DNA of 64,000 nucleotides from an uncultured Oscillospiraceae bacterium. Lineage in GTDB: Bacteria > Bacillota > Clostridia > Oscillospirales > Acutalibacteraceae. The DNA is taken from NCBI GenBank assembly GCA_900543215.1, contig UQQR01000002.1, positions 70,062-134,061 of the forward strand. The letters are read 5' to 3'. The translations under genes and the position numbers were made by a program. Positions 51,895-59,876 of this stretch are shown here, one piece after another. The notes beneath the pieces were generated by a model. The model made no database searches. It was not told the origin of the DNA and saw only the letters and a program-made list of their open reading frames with translations. The first letter of the stretch is position 1. Each line of letters opens with the position of its first letter.

Positions 51895-52877
51895 TGCTTG
51901 CTACAATATTTGCATTTATTAACGCCGCCATTATTCAGGGTATTCCGTTGCTTTTCGGTGCGACAGGAGAAATTATAACCGAAAAAAGCGGCAACCTTAA
52001 TCTCGGAATACCGGGCATTATGTATATGGGCGGTATTTCGGGTATTATAGGCGGATATCTTTACGAGCATTCAACCGATAATCCCGCGGTGTGGCTCTGC
52101 ATACTTATTCCGCTTCTCTCGTCGCTTATCGGTTCAATGCTTATGGCGCTGATTTACAGCTTTTTAACCATAACCCTACGCGTTAATCAAAATGTTACGG
52201 GACTTGCGCTTACAACCTTCGGTATCGGTGTGGGTAACTTTTTCGGCGGTTCGCTTTTAAGCTTTTTCGGCGAAACGGGTTCAATCTCCCTTTTGGCTAC
52301 CGGAAATTGCTATAAGGCAAAGCTCCCCTTTGCCGATAAGCTTGGTCTTTTCGGAAAAACCTTTTTGTCTCTCGGCTTTCTTGCGTATCTTGCGATTGCT
52401 ATAGCGATAGTTACATCCTATGTGTTAAATCACACAAGAACAGGACTTAATCTCCGCGCGGTAGGCGAAAATCCTGCAACGGCTGACGCCGCAGGCATAA
52501 ACATCACAAAATATAAATACCTTTCAACCTTGATAGGCGGCGCTATTGCGGGGCTCGGCGGCTTGTACTTTGTAATGGACTATACCGGCGGAGCCTGGAC
52601 AAACAACGGCTTCGGCGACAGAGGCTGGCTTGCCATAGCAATAGTAATATTTGCCGTTTGGAAACCCGGAATGGCAATTTTAAGTTCGTTCCTTTTCGGC
52701 GGTCTTTATATACTTTGTGTATATATACCGGGACTTTCAAGCAGCGCAAAGGAGCTTATAAATATGCTCCCGTACCTTGTTACAATACTCGTGCTTGTGG
52801 TTGTAAGTATGCGTAAAAAGCGTGAAAATCAGCCACCGGCGCATCTGGGCCTCTCGTATTTCCGTGAGGACAGATAA
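51894..52877 (+). CDS. Nucleoside ABC transporter permease 2
   Basis: A 327-residue BPD_transp_2 permease, second half of the membrane channel. It contains ATGEIITEKSGNLNLGIPGIM (near 25) and GENPATADAAGINITKYK (near 195), typical of NupQ/YufQ. The start shares a base with the stop of permease 1. It ends the operon; the hairpin at 52920-52949 is the first possible terminator after it. Confidence 0.93.
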   Translation: MLATIFAFINAAIIQGIPLLFGATGEIITEKSGNLNLGIPGIMYMGGISGIIGGYLYEHSTDNPAVWLCILIPLLSSLIGSMLMALIYSFLTITLRVNQNVTGLALTTFGIGVGNFFGGSLLSFFGETGSISLLATGNCYKAKLPFADKLGLFGKTFLSLGFLAYLAIAIAIVTSYVLNHTRTGLNLRAVGENPATADAAGINITKYKYLSTLIGGAIAGLGGLYFVMDYTGGAWTNNGFGDRGWLAIAIVIFAVWKPGMAILSSFLFGGLYILCVYIPGLSSSAKELINMLPYLVTILVLVVVSMRKKRENQPPAHLGLSYFREDR

Positions 52878-52885
52878 ATTTCCTC

Positions 52886-52914
52886 TTACATTTTTCGACA
52901 AAATATGGTATAAT
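52886..52914 (+). promoter_or_regulatory. Promoter of the CarD-like gene
   Basis: TTACAT at 52886-52891, 17-bp spacer, TATAAT at 52909-52914 with TGG extended -10. Start predicted near 52920. Confidence 0.65.
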
Positions 52915-52919
52915 ATAAT

Positions 52920-52959
52920 CGTTCCGATAGATATAGGTTTATCGGAGCGGTTTTTGTTT
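52920..52959 (+). terminator. Terminator-like hairpin starting at the predicted +1 of carD transcript
   Basis: CGTTCCGATA (52920-52929) pairs with TATCGGAGCG (52940-52949) with one G-T, followed by GTTTTTGTTTT. It can end the nucleoside-transporter operon and, at the same time, sits at the very 5' end of the CarD-like transcript. Confidence 0.7.
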
Positions 52960-52987
52960 TGCGGCACGAAAGAATGAGAGGTAGAAA

Positions 52988-53473
52988 TTGTTTAATAAGG
53001 GAGATAAAGTAATTTACGGGCAAACCGGAGTATGCGTAGTTGAGGATATTGCACAGCGTGAGCTGATAAAGAATGTCAAACGGCTTTACTATAAGCTGAG
53101 ACCGATATATCAGCAGAATAATATTATTTACGCACCGGCGCAGAGCGATAAGGTGTTTATACGGAGTATAATCTCAAGAGAAGAGGCAGAACAGCTCATA
53201 AGAAAAATTCCGGATATTTATAAGGCGGCGCTTGAGAGTGAGGACGCGGACGGCGAAGAAAATAAGCCTACGACCTGTGAAGAGCTTGCGGCGGTAGCGG
53301 TGAAGATTCACAGAAAAAAGAAAGCGGCTAAAAGTGCGCACAAAAGGCTTGGCTTTACCGATGAAAAAAATCTTGAACACGCCGAGGAAATGCTTTTCGG
53401 CGAGCTTGCCGAGGTACTGGAGCTTGATATTAACGAAATTCCTAAGGTACTGTTCGGCGGAATTGCCGAATAA
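52988..53473 (+). CDS. CarD-like transcriptional regulator
   Basis: A 161-residue protein with an N-terminal CarD/TRCF RNA-polymerase-interacting domain: FNKGDKVIYGQTGVCVVEDI and YYKLRPIYQQNNIIYAPA (about 1-60). The C-terminal helical region is rich in Lys and Glu, as in CarD-family regulators that bind the polymerase beta subunit and promoter DNA. The TTG start has GAGAGGT upstream. It is the first gene of a pair with a PF06541 membrane protein. Confidence 0.9.
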   Translation: MFNKGDKVIYGQTGVCVVEDIAQRELIKNVKRLYYKLRPIYQQNNIIYAPAQSDKVFIRSIISREEAEQLIRKIPDIYKAALESEDADGEENKPTTCEELAAVAVKIHRKKKAAKSAHKRLGFTDEKNLEHAEEMLFGELAEVLELDINEIPKVLFGGIAE

Positions 53474-53498
53474 GCTTTAGTCGGGGGGGGAGATTTGT

Positions 53499-54482
53499 AT
53501 GACAGAACAAAAGACTCTTGAAACGCTGAGTTCAGAGTTGCTTGAAGCGGAAAAAAGGGAGTCCGAGCGTTTTAACACCTCGCTTTATGAGCGCCTTGCA
53601 AATCAAGGGAGTATGACAAAAGAGGAGCAGGACGCCCTTGCCGATGAAGTGGACTGCGAGGTAAAAATTCTTGAAAATGCCTCGTCACAGCTTAAAAAGG
53701 CTCAAAAATGGGCATTCGATCAGGCGGATGAGCTTCGCACAAGACTTAAAGAGGGCAGAACCAGCGACAGTAAGGAGCTTATTATACGCAGAGCGCCGGC
53801 CAATTCGGTTATAGATTATGAGGAAGAAAAAACAAAGAACTTCGCCGCGGGAGTTAATTTTTATAAAATAGCACTCATCCTGATTTCGGGCAGCTTTGCG
53901 GGCGTTGTTATAGAAATGCTGTGGTGTTTTATCCGTCACGGATATTTTGAAAGCAGGGCGGGTCTTGTTTACGGACCGTTCAATTTGCTTTACGGTGTCG
54001 GTGCTACGGCGCTTACGCTGTTGCTTTATAAATACCGTAACCGCAGTGCGTCAATTTCGTTTTTCGGCGGTATAATAGTGGGAAGCGCGGTTGAATATCT
54101 GCTTTCGTGGGGTCAAGAAAAGCTTTTTGGCTCAACCTCGTGGGATTACAGCGCCGTTCCGCTTAATATCAACGGAAGAATCTGTCTTTTGTATTCGGTT
54201 TTTTGGGGCTTTTTGGGTGTGATGTGGATTAAAAGCATATACCCGAGAGTGGCAAAGGTAATACTTAAAATACCGAATAAGGCAGGAAAAATTATAACGA
54301 TTGCCCTTACGGTGTTTATTGTGTTTGACGGTATAATGAGTCTCGGCGCGGTGTGGCGCTGGTCGGAAAGAGTACATAAAAGGCCGTCACACTCGGCAGT
54401 GGACGATTTTTTCGATAACAGATTCCCTGATAAAAGAATGAAAAAAATATTTGCCAATATGGTATTTTCCGAAGAAGCTTAA
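53499..54482 (+). CDS. PF06541-like membrane protein with N-terminal coiled coil
   Basis: A 327-residue protein. The first 115 residues are charged and helical, probably coiled coil (LEAEKRESERFNTSLYERL). A membrane domain with five or six helices follows, matching the gene at 28.0 kb: GVVIEMLWCFIRHGYFESR, VYGPFNLLYGVG, and KLFGSTSWDYSAVPLNING. In the 28.0 kb protein the charged helical part is at the C-terminus instead. Function unknown. GGGGGGAG precedes the ATG. Confidence 0.83.
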   Translation: MTEQKTLETLSSELLEAEKRESERFNTSLYERLANQGSMTKEEQDALADEVDCEVKILENASSQLKKAQKWAFDQADELRTRLKEGRTSDSKELIIRRAPANSVIDYEEEKTKNFAAGVNFYKIALILISGSFAGVVIEMLWCFIRHGYFESRAGLVYGPFNLLYGVGATALTLLLYKYRNRSASISFFGGIIVGSAVEYLLSWGQEKLFGSTSWDYSAVPLNINGRICLLYSVFWGFLGVMWIKSIYPRVAKVILKIPNKAGKIITIALTVFIVFDGIMSLGAVWRWSERVHKRPSHSAVDDFFDNRFPDKRMKKIFANMVFSEEA

Positions 54483-54493
54483 TATGCTTTTCT

Positions 54494-54519
54494 ATCCTCC
54501 CGTTAAGGGAGGATTTTTT
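54494..54519 (+). terminator. Terminator after the PF06541 gene
   Basis: Perfect 8-bp stem ATCCTCCC / GGGAGGAT, GTTAA loop, then a T-run. Confidence 0.85.
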
Positions 54520-54524
54520 AAAAT

Positions 54525-55022
54525 TTAGTTTTTATCCTCCGATTTCAGCTTGTTTTCAAGCGCCGATTGCTTAGCAAGGATAGCATTAACCTTATCGTAA
54601 AGATCCTCAATCATAATTTCTGTTTTGAGGTTTACTTTATAGTCGTTTTCCGCTCTACGGCGGTCCTTTTCCTCCTGTCGGTTTTGGCTCATCATAATAA
54701 GCGGAGCCTGAATTGCCGCAACGCAGGACAGCACAAGGTTTAGCAGAATGAAGGGGTACGGATCAAATGCCTTGGAGGCTAAAATAATATTTATCACCAT
54801 CCAGATAATAAGAACGCCGGTAAAGGAAAAGATAAACGCCCAGCTTCCGGCGAATTTCGCAATGGTATCCGCCGCCCGCTGTCCGAGCGTGCATTTGTCC
54901 TTTTCGTTCTCGGGGCGCACCGAAATTTTACTGTCCGCCAAAAGGTTAAGCACTTCTTCGTCTGACATATCACGGCGTATATCCTTTAATACTTCTTTTA
55001 ACAATTTTCTGTTTTCTTTCAT
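54525..55022 (-). CDS. DUF1003 family membrane protein
   Basis: A 165-residue protein with two central membrane helices (about 68-90 and 97-117). It carries the DUF1003 features: GSWAFIFSFTGVLIIWMVIN, FDPYPFILLNLVLSC and AIQAPLIMMSQNRQEEKDR. The C-terminal part is a charged coiled coil. Function is unknown. It stands alone on the minus strand, convergent with the PF06541 gene. Confidence 0.92.
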   Translation of the reverse strand: MKENRKLLKEVLKDIRRDMSDEEVLNLLADSKISVRPENEKDKCTLGQRAADTIAKFAGSWAFIFSFTGVLIIWMVINIILASKAFDPYPFILLNLVLSCVAAIQAPLIMMSQNRQEEKDRRRAENDYKVNLKTEIMIEDLYDKVNAILAKQSALENKLKSEDKN

Positions 55023-55128
55023 AATAAATATTCCCTTCTTTTACATTAAATCGGAACAGCAGACATAAAGCGATAAGTCCGTGTGCGGATTTGCTTTTTC
55101 TTTATAAAGAATAAGTCTTATGATTAAC

Positions 55129-55157
55129 AAAAACCCCCGATCATATCGGGGGTTTTT
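55129..55157. terminator. Terminator of tRNA-Ser
   Basis: Perfect 13-bp stem AAAAACCCCCGAT / ATCGGGGGTTTTT with a 3-nt loop; T-runs on both strands. It lies 29 bp past the 3' end of tRNA-Ser on the minus strand. Confidence 0.88.
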
Positions 55158-55185
55158 CGGACACATCTTTTTTGTGTCCTTATTA

Positions 55186-55277
55186 TGGCGGAGATGGAGA
55201 GATTCGAACTCTCGAACTCGTTTCCGAGTTACACGATTTCCAATCGTGCGCCCTCGACCAGACTAGGCGACATCTCC
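55186..55277 (-). tRNA. tRNA-Ser (anticodon GGA)
   Basis: On the minus strand, acceptor GGAGATG pairs with CATCTCC, discriminator G and CCA are encoded. The anticodon arm CACGATTGGAAATCGTG has GGA in the loop. The long variable arm AACTCGGAAACGAGTT is typical of serine tRNA, and the T-arm GAGAGTTCGAATCTCTC is intact. Confidence 0.97.
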
Positions 55278-55316
55278 ATACGGCCGAATTAACGGTGCTC
55301 GAAACGACACCTATAC

Positions 55317-55345
55317 ATTATAACGGCAAACATAAAAAAAATCAA
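55317..55345 (-). promoter_or_regulatory. tRNA-Ser promoter
   Basis: Minus strand: TTGATT (55345-55340), 17-bp spacer, TATAAT (55322-55317). Confidence 0.75.
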
Positions 55346-55486
55346 GACTTATTTGAACAAACATCGAAATTAATTTTTCTGTATTAAAGGACTGACCGGA
55401 AGACGGCGGATTTGTTCCGTAATGTACTTATTTTTCCTCGGTACGCATATATTTTTAATAAGACAAAGAATTTAGGAGTTTTACAT

Positions 55487-55714
55487 ATGGAAGAAATCGA
55501 AAAGCTGACAGGGAGCGTTCAGGGCAGAGCGGCGGCAATAATTATGGTTCAGGCGGTGACTGTATTGCTCATACTTTTATCCGTGCTTACAATGAAGTAT
55601 TTTTTTCCCGAATATTACGGCGAGGTGCGTAAGTGGTACGAAACGGAGTTTTGCTCGGAAACAAGCGTGGACGAGGTCTTAAAAGCTGCCGGCGGTGATA
55701 CAGATGAAGTTTAG
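55487..55714 (+). CDS. Small single-helix membrane protein, partner of M50 protease
   Basis: A 75-residue protein from the ATG at 55487, with AGGAG 8 bases upstream. A short polar start, one membrane helix (about 16-37, AAAIIMVQAVTVLLILLSVL), then a charged extracytoplasmic or cytoplasmic tail. It overlaps the M50 protease gene by 11 bp. The arrangement recalls SpoIVFA-SpoIVFB, where a membrane partner holds the intramembrane protease, but this protein is much shorter than SpoIVFA. The functional link is inference. Confidence 0.65.
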   Translation: MEEIEKLTGSVQGRAAAIIMVQAVTVLLILLSVLTMKYFFPEYYGEVRKWYETEFCSETSVDEVLKAAGGDTDEV

Positions 55715-56294
55715 ACTGTTAGGAACCGAATTTTATGTTTCTTTTCTGTTTGCGGCTGTAATAACCGCAATGATCGCCTTTGACCGCACGGGATATATAC
55801 TTCCTTTGCTTTTTGCGATAGTAATGCACGAATTGGGACATTTAACGGTTATGTGGCTTCTTGACTGCGCTCCCAAAAGAGTAAGGCTTGTGCCTGCATC
55901 TGTGGAAATAACCGCAAAATTTACGGCGTCGGACAAAAATGAAATTGCGGTTGCCTTATGCGGACCCGCGGTAAATATTATTTTGTTTCTTACCTTCGGC
56001 TTTAACTACCTTGCTTTTCACAGTGAGCTTTCGCTTGTGTGCTGTCTTGTAAATCTGCTTATCGGCGCATTTAACCTGCTGCCGGTAATAGGACTTGACG
56101 GCGGTACGGTGCTGTTTGCGCTGTTAAGGCGCAAGACGCCGCAAAAGGCGTGCCTTATTATGCGTATGATAAACATTTCGCTGGCGGCAGTGCTTATAGT
56201 AACCGCGGTTTGCCTTTGGTTTAAGGGTAAATTCAATATATCTCTTTTTATAATCGGACTTTATTTGATAATTACAAGCGCTGTAAAGCTTTAG
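55704..56294 (+). CDS. M50 family (site-2-type) intramembrane metalloprotease
   Basis: About 196 residues with five or six membrane helices. The zinc motif HELGH is in AIVMHELGHLTVM (near 46), and the second motif is LLPVIGLDGG (near 130), with Asp as third ligand. Length and simplicity, with no PDZ or CBS domain, resemble SpoIVFB, the protease that activates pro-sigma-K. The target is not known here. The ATG at 55704 is preferred over GTG 55695. Its stop codon overlaps that of the convergent ABC gene. Confidence 0.85.
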   Translation: MKFRLLGTEFYVSFLFAAVITAMIAFDRTGYILPLLFAIVMHELGHLTVMWLLDCAPKRVRLVPASVEITAKFTASDKNEIAVALCGPAVNIILFLTFGFNYLAFHSELSLVCCLVNLLIGAFNLLPVIGLDGGTVLFALLRRKTPQKACLIMRMINISLAAVLIVTAVCLWFKGKFNISLFIIGLYLIITSAVKL

Positions 56295-58021
56295 GCAGAG
56301 AACTGGCTGTTGTAAAGCTTGGCGTAAAATTTGTTCAGCTTTAACAGCTCCTCGTGCGTGCCGTGTTCCGCAACCCTGCCGTCCTTCATTACAAGGATAC
56401 AGTCGGCGTCCCTTACAGTTGAAAGACGGTGTGCCACAACGAAGGAGGTTCTGTTTTCCATAAGCCTTGTAAATGCCTCCTGAACCCGTATTTCGGTAAG
56501 CGTATCTATTGACGAGGTGGCTTCGTCAAGAATAAGCATCGGCGGCTTTAACAGCATAACCCTCGCAATGCATAAAAGCTGGCGCTCGCCCTCGGAAAGT
56601 CCGTCCCCGTCGCCTATTACGGTGTCATACCCGTTTTTAAGCCTTTTAATAAATCCGTGCGCACGGGCGGCCTTTGCCGCCTCGATTATTTCTTCGTCGG
56701 AAGCGTCTGCTTTGCCGAACGCAATGTTTTCCTTTACGGTTGCGTTCTTTATCCATGTGTCCTGAAGCACCATACCGAAATGTGTGCGCAGGCTTTCTCT
56801 TGTAATGTCGTTTATATTTATTCCGTCAACCGTTATACTGCCGGAGTCAACATCATAAAACCTCAGCAAGAGATTTATAAGCGTGGTCTTTCCGCAGCCG
56901 GTGGGACCTACAACGGCTATTTTTTTGCCGGCATCAGCATGAAAATTGAAATCCTTAATAAGCTGTTTGCTTTTATCGTATGAGAAAGCTACGCCGTTAA
57001 AGCTTACACTGCCGTTCGGGTTTATAAGCTCATCCTTACCGTCGTCTGAGCTTTCCGGCTCTGTGTCGATAAGCTCGAAAAGCCTTGCGGCGCAGGCGAG
57101 AGCGTTCTGAAGCTCGGTTACAACTCCGGAGATTTCATTAAACGGCTTTGTATACTGATTGGAATACGCAAGAAAGCTTACAAAACCGCCCACTGTTATA
57201 TTTCCGGTTACTGCGAAAAGTGCGCCTATAAGACCTACCGCGGCATAAATAAGGTTGTTTATAAACCGTGTTGTCGGGTTTGTAAGTGAAGAAAAGAATA
57301 CGGATCTGAGCGAACAGCGGCGGAGCTGTTCGTTTATCTCGCCGAACCGTTCCGAGGATTTTTCCCCGTAGGAAAATGCCTGAACGGTTTTTTGATTTTG
57401 TATCATTTCGTTTATATAAGCGGTTTGTTTGCCTCTTATTTCAGACTGCTCTTTAAACATAGAATAGGTTTTCTGTGCTATAAACTTTGCGGTAAACAGT
57501 GAAATAGGGGTAAGAACCACTACAACAAGCGCTATAACGGGTGAAATCGTAAGCATAAATATAAGCGTTGCCAATATCGTTACAACACCGGTGAAAAGCT
57601 GTGAAAAGCCTAATATCAGACCGTCCGAAAACTGGTCGGCGTCGGCTGTTATGCGGCTTACAATATCGCCGTAGGGATGTGCGTCTATATACGATACGGG
57701 CAGTCTTTGTATGTGGTTAAACGCCTTCGCGCGAATGTATTTGACCGTGTTGTAGGCTATGCGATTATTTATAACGCTCATAAGCCATTGCAGAAGTCCG
57801 CCGGCCGCGGCACATATTAAAATGTAAAAAAGAGCGGATTTAACGCCCGCAAAATCAACCGCGCCCTTTGCCGAAATGCAATCTATCGCTTTGCCTGCCA
57901 AAACAGGAATGTAAAGCGACAAAATAACGCTTGCCACCGAAAAAACAAGGGATACCGCAATAAGAAAACGGGAGCGGCCTATATCCTTTATTACCCGTTT
58001 CATAACAGATACGTTTTTCAT
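56291..58021 (-). CDS. ABC exporter half, consensus-Walker-B subunit
   Basis: About 576 residues with six membrane helices followed by an ATPase domain. Walker A is GPTGCGKTTL, the signature is the variant LSEGERQLL, and Walker B is LILDEATSSID with the catalytic Glu present. The ATG at 58021 starts two bases after the stop of its partner, with a GAGGCG-like site upstream. Together with the next entry it forms a heterodimeric exporter of the BmrCD/TM287-288 type, substrate unknown. Confidence 0.92.
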   Translation of the reverse strand: MKNVSVMKRVIKDIGRSRFLIAVSLVFSVASVILSLYIPVLAGKAIDCISAKGAVDFAGVKSALFYILICAAAGGLLQWLMSVINNRIAYNTVKYIRAKAFNHIQRLPVSYIDAHPYGDIVSRITADADQFSDGLILGFSQLFTGVVTILATLIFMLTISPVIALVVVVLTPISLFTAKFIAQKTYSMFKEQSEIRGKQTAYINEMIQNQKTVQAFSYGEKSSERFGEINEQLRRCSLRSVFFSSLTNPTTRFINNLIYAAVGLIGALFAVTGNITVGGFVSFLAYSNQYTKPFNEISGVVTELQNALACAARLFELIDTEPESSDDGKDELINPNGSVSFNGVAFSYDKSKQLIKDFNFHADAGKKIAVVGPTGCGKTTLINLLLRFYDVDSGSITVDGININDITRESLRTHFGMVLQDTWIKNATVKENIAFGKADASDEEIIEAAKAARAHGFIKRLKNGYDTVIGDGDGLSEGERQLLCIARVMLLKPPMLILDEATSSIDTLTEIRVQEAFTRLMENRTSFVVAHRLSTVRDADCILVMKDGRVAEHGTHEELLKLNKFYAKLYNSQFSA

Positions 58022-58022
58022 A

Positions 58023-59741
58023 CTATATCGCCTCGCTTTCAAGCTGTGAGCGGCAGATCTCCCTGTATGCCGTACAGTTGTTTAACAGCTCGGCGTCGGT
58101 TCCCGTGCCTGCTATTCCGCCGTCCTCAAGCACCACTATCATATCCGCGTTTTTAATAGCGGAGACACGCTGTGAAACCGTTATTACGGTCGGTGAAAAA
58201 TCGGTGCTTTTAAGCGCGGCGTTTAACGCGGCGCCGGTTGCGTAGTCAAGCGCGCTTGCCGCGTCGTCAAGTATCAGTATCTCGGGCTTTCTTACAAGTG
58301 CGCGGGCAATCGTCATTCGCTGGCGCTGACCGCCCGAAAGATTTTTACCGTCTTGCTCAAGCTTAAAATCAAGTCCGCCCGATTTTTCCTCAATCATTTT
58401 TTTGGCTTGTGCCGTGTCAAGGGCTTGCCAGACTTCTTCATCCGAGGCGTCAGATTTACCTATTAATATATTTTCTCTTACAGTGCCCTCAAACAGCGAT
58501 TTTTTTTGCGAGACCGTGCCGATTTTGTTTCTGAGCGCCGTAATATCATAATCCTTTACATCGGCGCCGTCCACTAATACCTCGCCCGAGGAGGCATCGT
58601 AAAAACGGGGAATGAGATTTACAAGCGAGCTTTTGCCCGAGCCCGTAGAACCGATAATTCCCACGGTTTGTCCCCGCTTAATTTTAAGATTTATACCGTG
58701 AAGCGCGCTTTCTCCCCCGTAAGACAGCGATACATCGCGAAATTCTATAACATAAGGATTGTTTTTATCCTCTGCGGCGCCTTCGCCCGAAACGGTTTTG
58801 GGCGCAATATCAAGCACAGCTTCGATACGGTTGCCGCAGGCAATGGCTTTTGTAAGGCTTATTATAAGTCCGGCAAGCTTTATAAGCTCTATTAATATCT
58901 GAGACATATAATTGTAGAGCGCCACTATATCGCCGTTTGAAATTTTACCGCTGTCTACACGCAGGGCGCCTACATATATAAGCGCGACGATACCGAGGTT
59001 TATAAGCGCAAAGGTTGTGGGGTTCATAAATGAAGAAATTTTCCCGACCTTTATCTGCATATCGGTAAGCGCGTCATTTTTTGCTTTAAAATCCCGTATT
59101 TCCTCATTTTCCTTGCAAAAGGCTCTTATAACCCTTGTGCCGAGCAGATTTTCACGGGTTTTCCCGACGACTCCGTCCAGCCGTTGCTGAACCTTCTTAT
59201 AAAGCGGTATGCAGGAAAGCATAATTGCAAATACAACCACGGTAAGCACAGGTACGGTAACGGCAAAAACGCCCGCGCTTGCAGGGTCCACCGAAAAAGC
59301 CATAGCCACCGCTCCGAACACGACAAACGGGGAGCGCAGAGCGAGCCTCAGCGTAAGGTTGGTGCCTGTCTGGAGCTGATTTATGTCCCCCGTCATTCTT
59401 GTTATAAGTGTGGAGGCGCCCATTTCGTCAAGCTGTGAAAAGGACAGCCTGCTTATATGGTCAAAAAGACTTTTTCTGACATCCGTAGCAAAGCCGACCG
59501 ACGCTTTGGCGGCGAAATACTGCGCCATAAGCGTGCAGGCAAGCCCCAATACTCCGAATAAAACCATAAGCAGGCTCATTTTTATAATATACGGCTTGTC
59601 CGAAAGACCGATACCCCTGTCTATTATATTGGCGACCAAAAGCGGTATCGTAAGCTCAAACGCAACCTCAACAAGCTTGAACACCGGAGACAGTATACTT
59701 TCTTTCCTGTAATTCTTCAAAAATTTCAATAGCTTTAACAT
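58023..59741 (-). CDS. ABC exporter half, degenerate-Walker-B subunit
   Basis: About 572 residues with six membrane helices and an ATPase domain. Walker A GSTGSGKSSL and signature LSGGQRQRM are normal, but Walker B reads LILDDAASALD, with Asp in place of the catalytic Glu. This is the usual non-catalytic side of heterodimeric exporters. The ATG at 59741 has AAAGGGAG upstream and is preferred to a start 12 codons earlier. First gene of the two-gene operon. Confidence 0.92.
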   Translation of the reverse strand: MLKLLKFLKNYRKESILSPVFKLVEVAFELTIPLLVANIIDRGIGLSDKPYIIKMSLLMVLFGVLGLACTLMAQYFAAKASVGFATDVRKSLFDHISRLSFSQLDEMGASTLITRMTGDINQLQTGTNLTLRLALRSPFVVFGAVAMAFSVDPASAGVFAVTVPVLTVVVFAIMLSCIPLYKKVQQRLDGVVGKTRENLLGTRVIRAFCKENEEIRDFKAKNDALTDMQIKVGKISSFMNPTTFALINLGIVALIYVGALRVDSGKISNGDIVALYNYMSQILIELIKLAGLIISLTKAIACGNRIEAVLDIAPKTVSGEGAAEDKNNPYVIEFRDVSLSYGGESALHGINLKIKRGQTVGIIGSTGSGKSSLVNLIPRFYDASSGEVLVDGADVKDYDITALRNKIGTVSQKKSLFEGTVRENILIGKSDASDEEVWQALDTAQAKKMIEEKSGGLDFKLEQDGKNLSGGQRQRMTIARALVRKPEILILDDAASALDYATGAALNAALKSTDFSPTVITVSQRVSAIKNADMIVVLEDGGIAGTGTDAELLNNCTAYREICRSQLESEAI

Positions 59742-59813
59742 AGCGAACTCCCTTTTTATTCCAGTAAATAATAACACTAAAAAGGCGTTTTTTCAAGAGG
59801 GGATAAAATACGA

Positions 59814-59842
59814 TTGCAAATTTTCCTTAATAGTATTATAAT
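59814..59842 (+). promoter_or_regulatory. lepA promoter
   Basis: TTGCAA at 59814-59819, 17-bp spacer, TATAAT at 59837-59842. Confidence 0.75.
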
Positions 59843-59876
59843 ATAGGGGTTAAATAATGATTTAAGGAGAAAAAAA

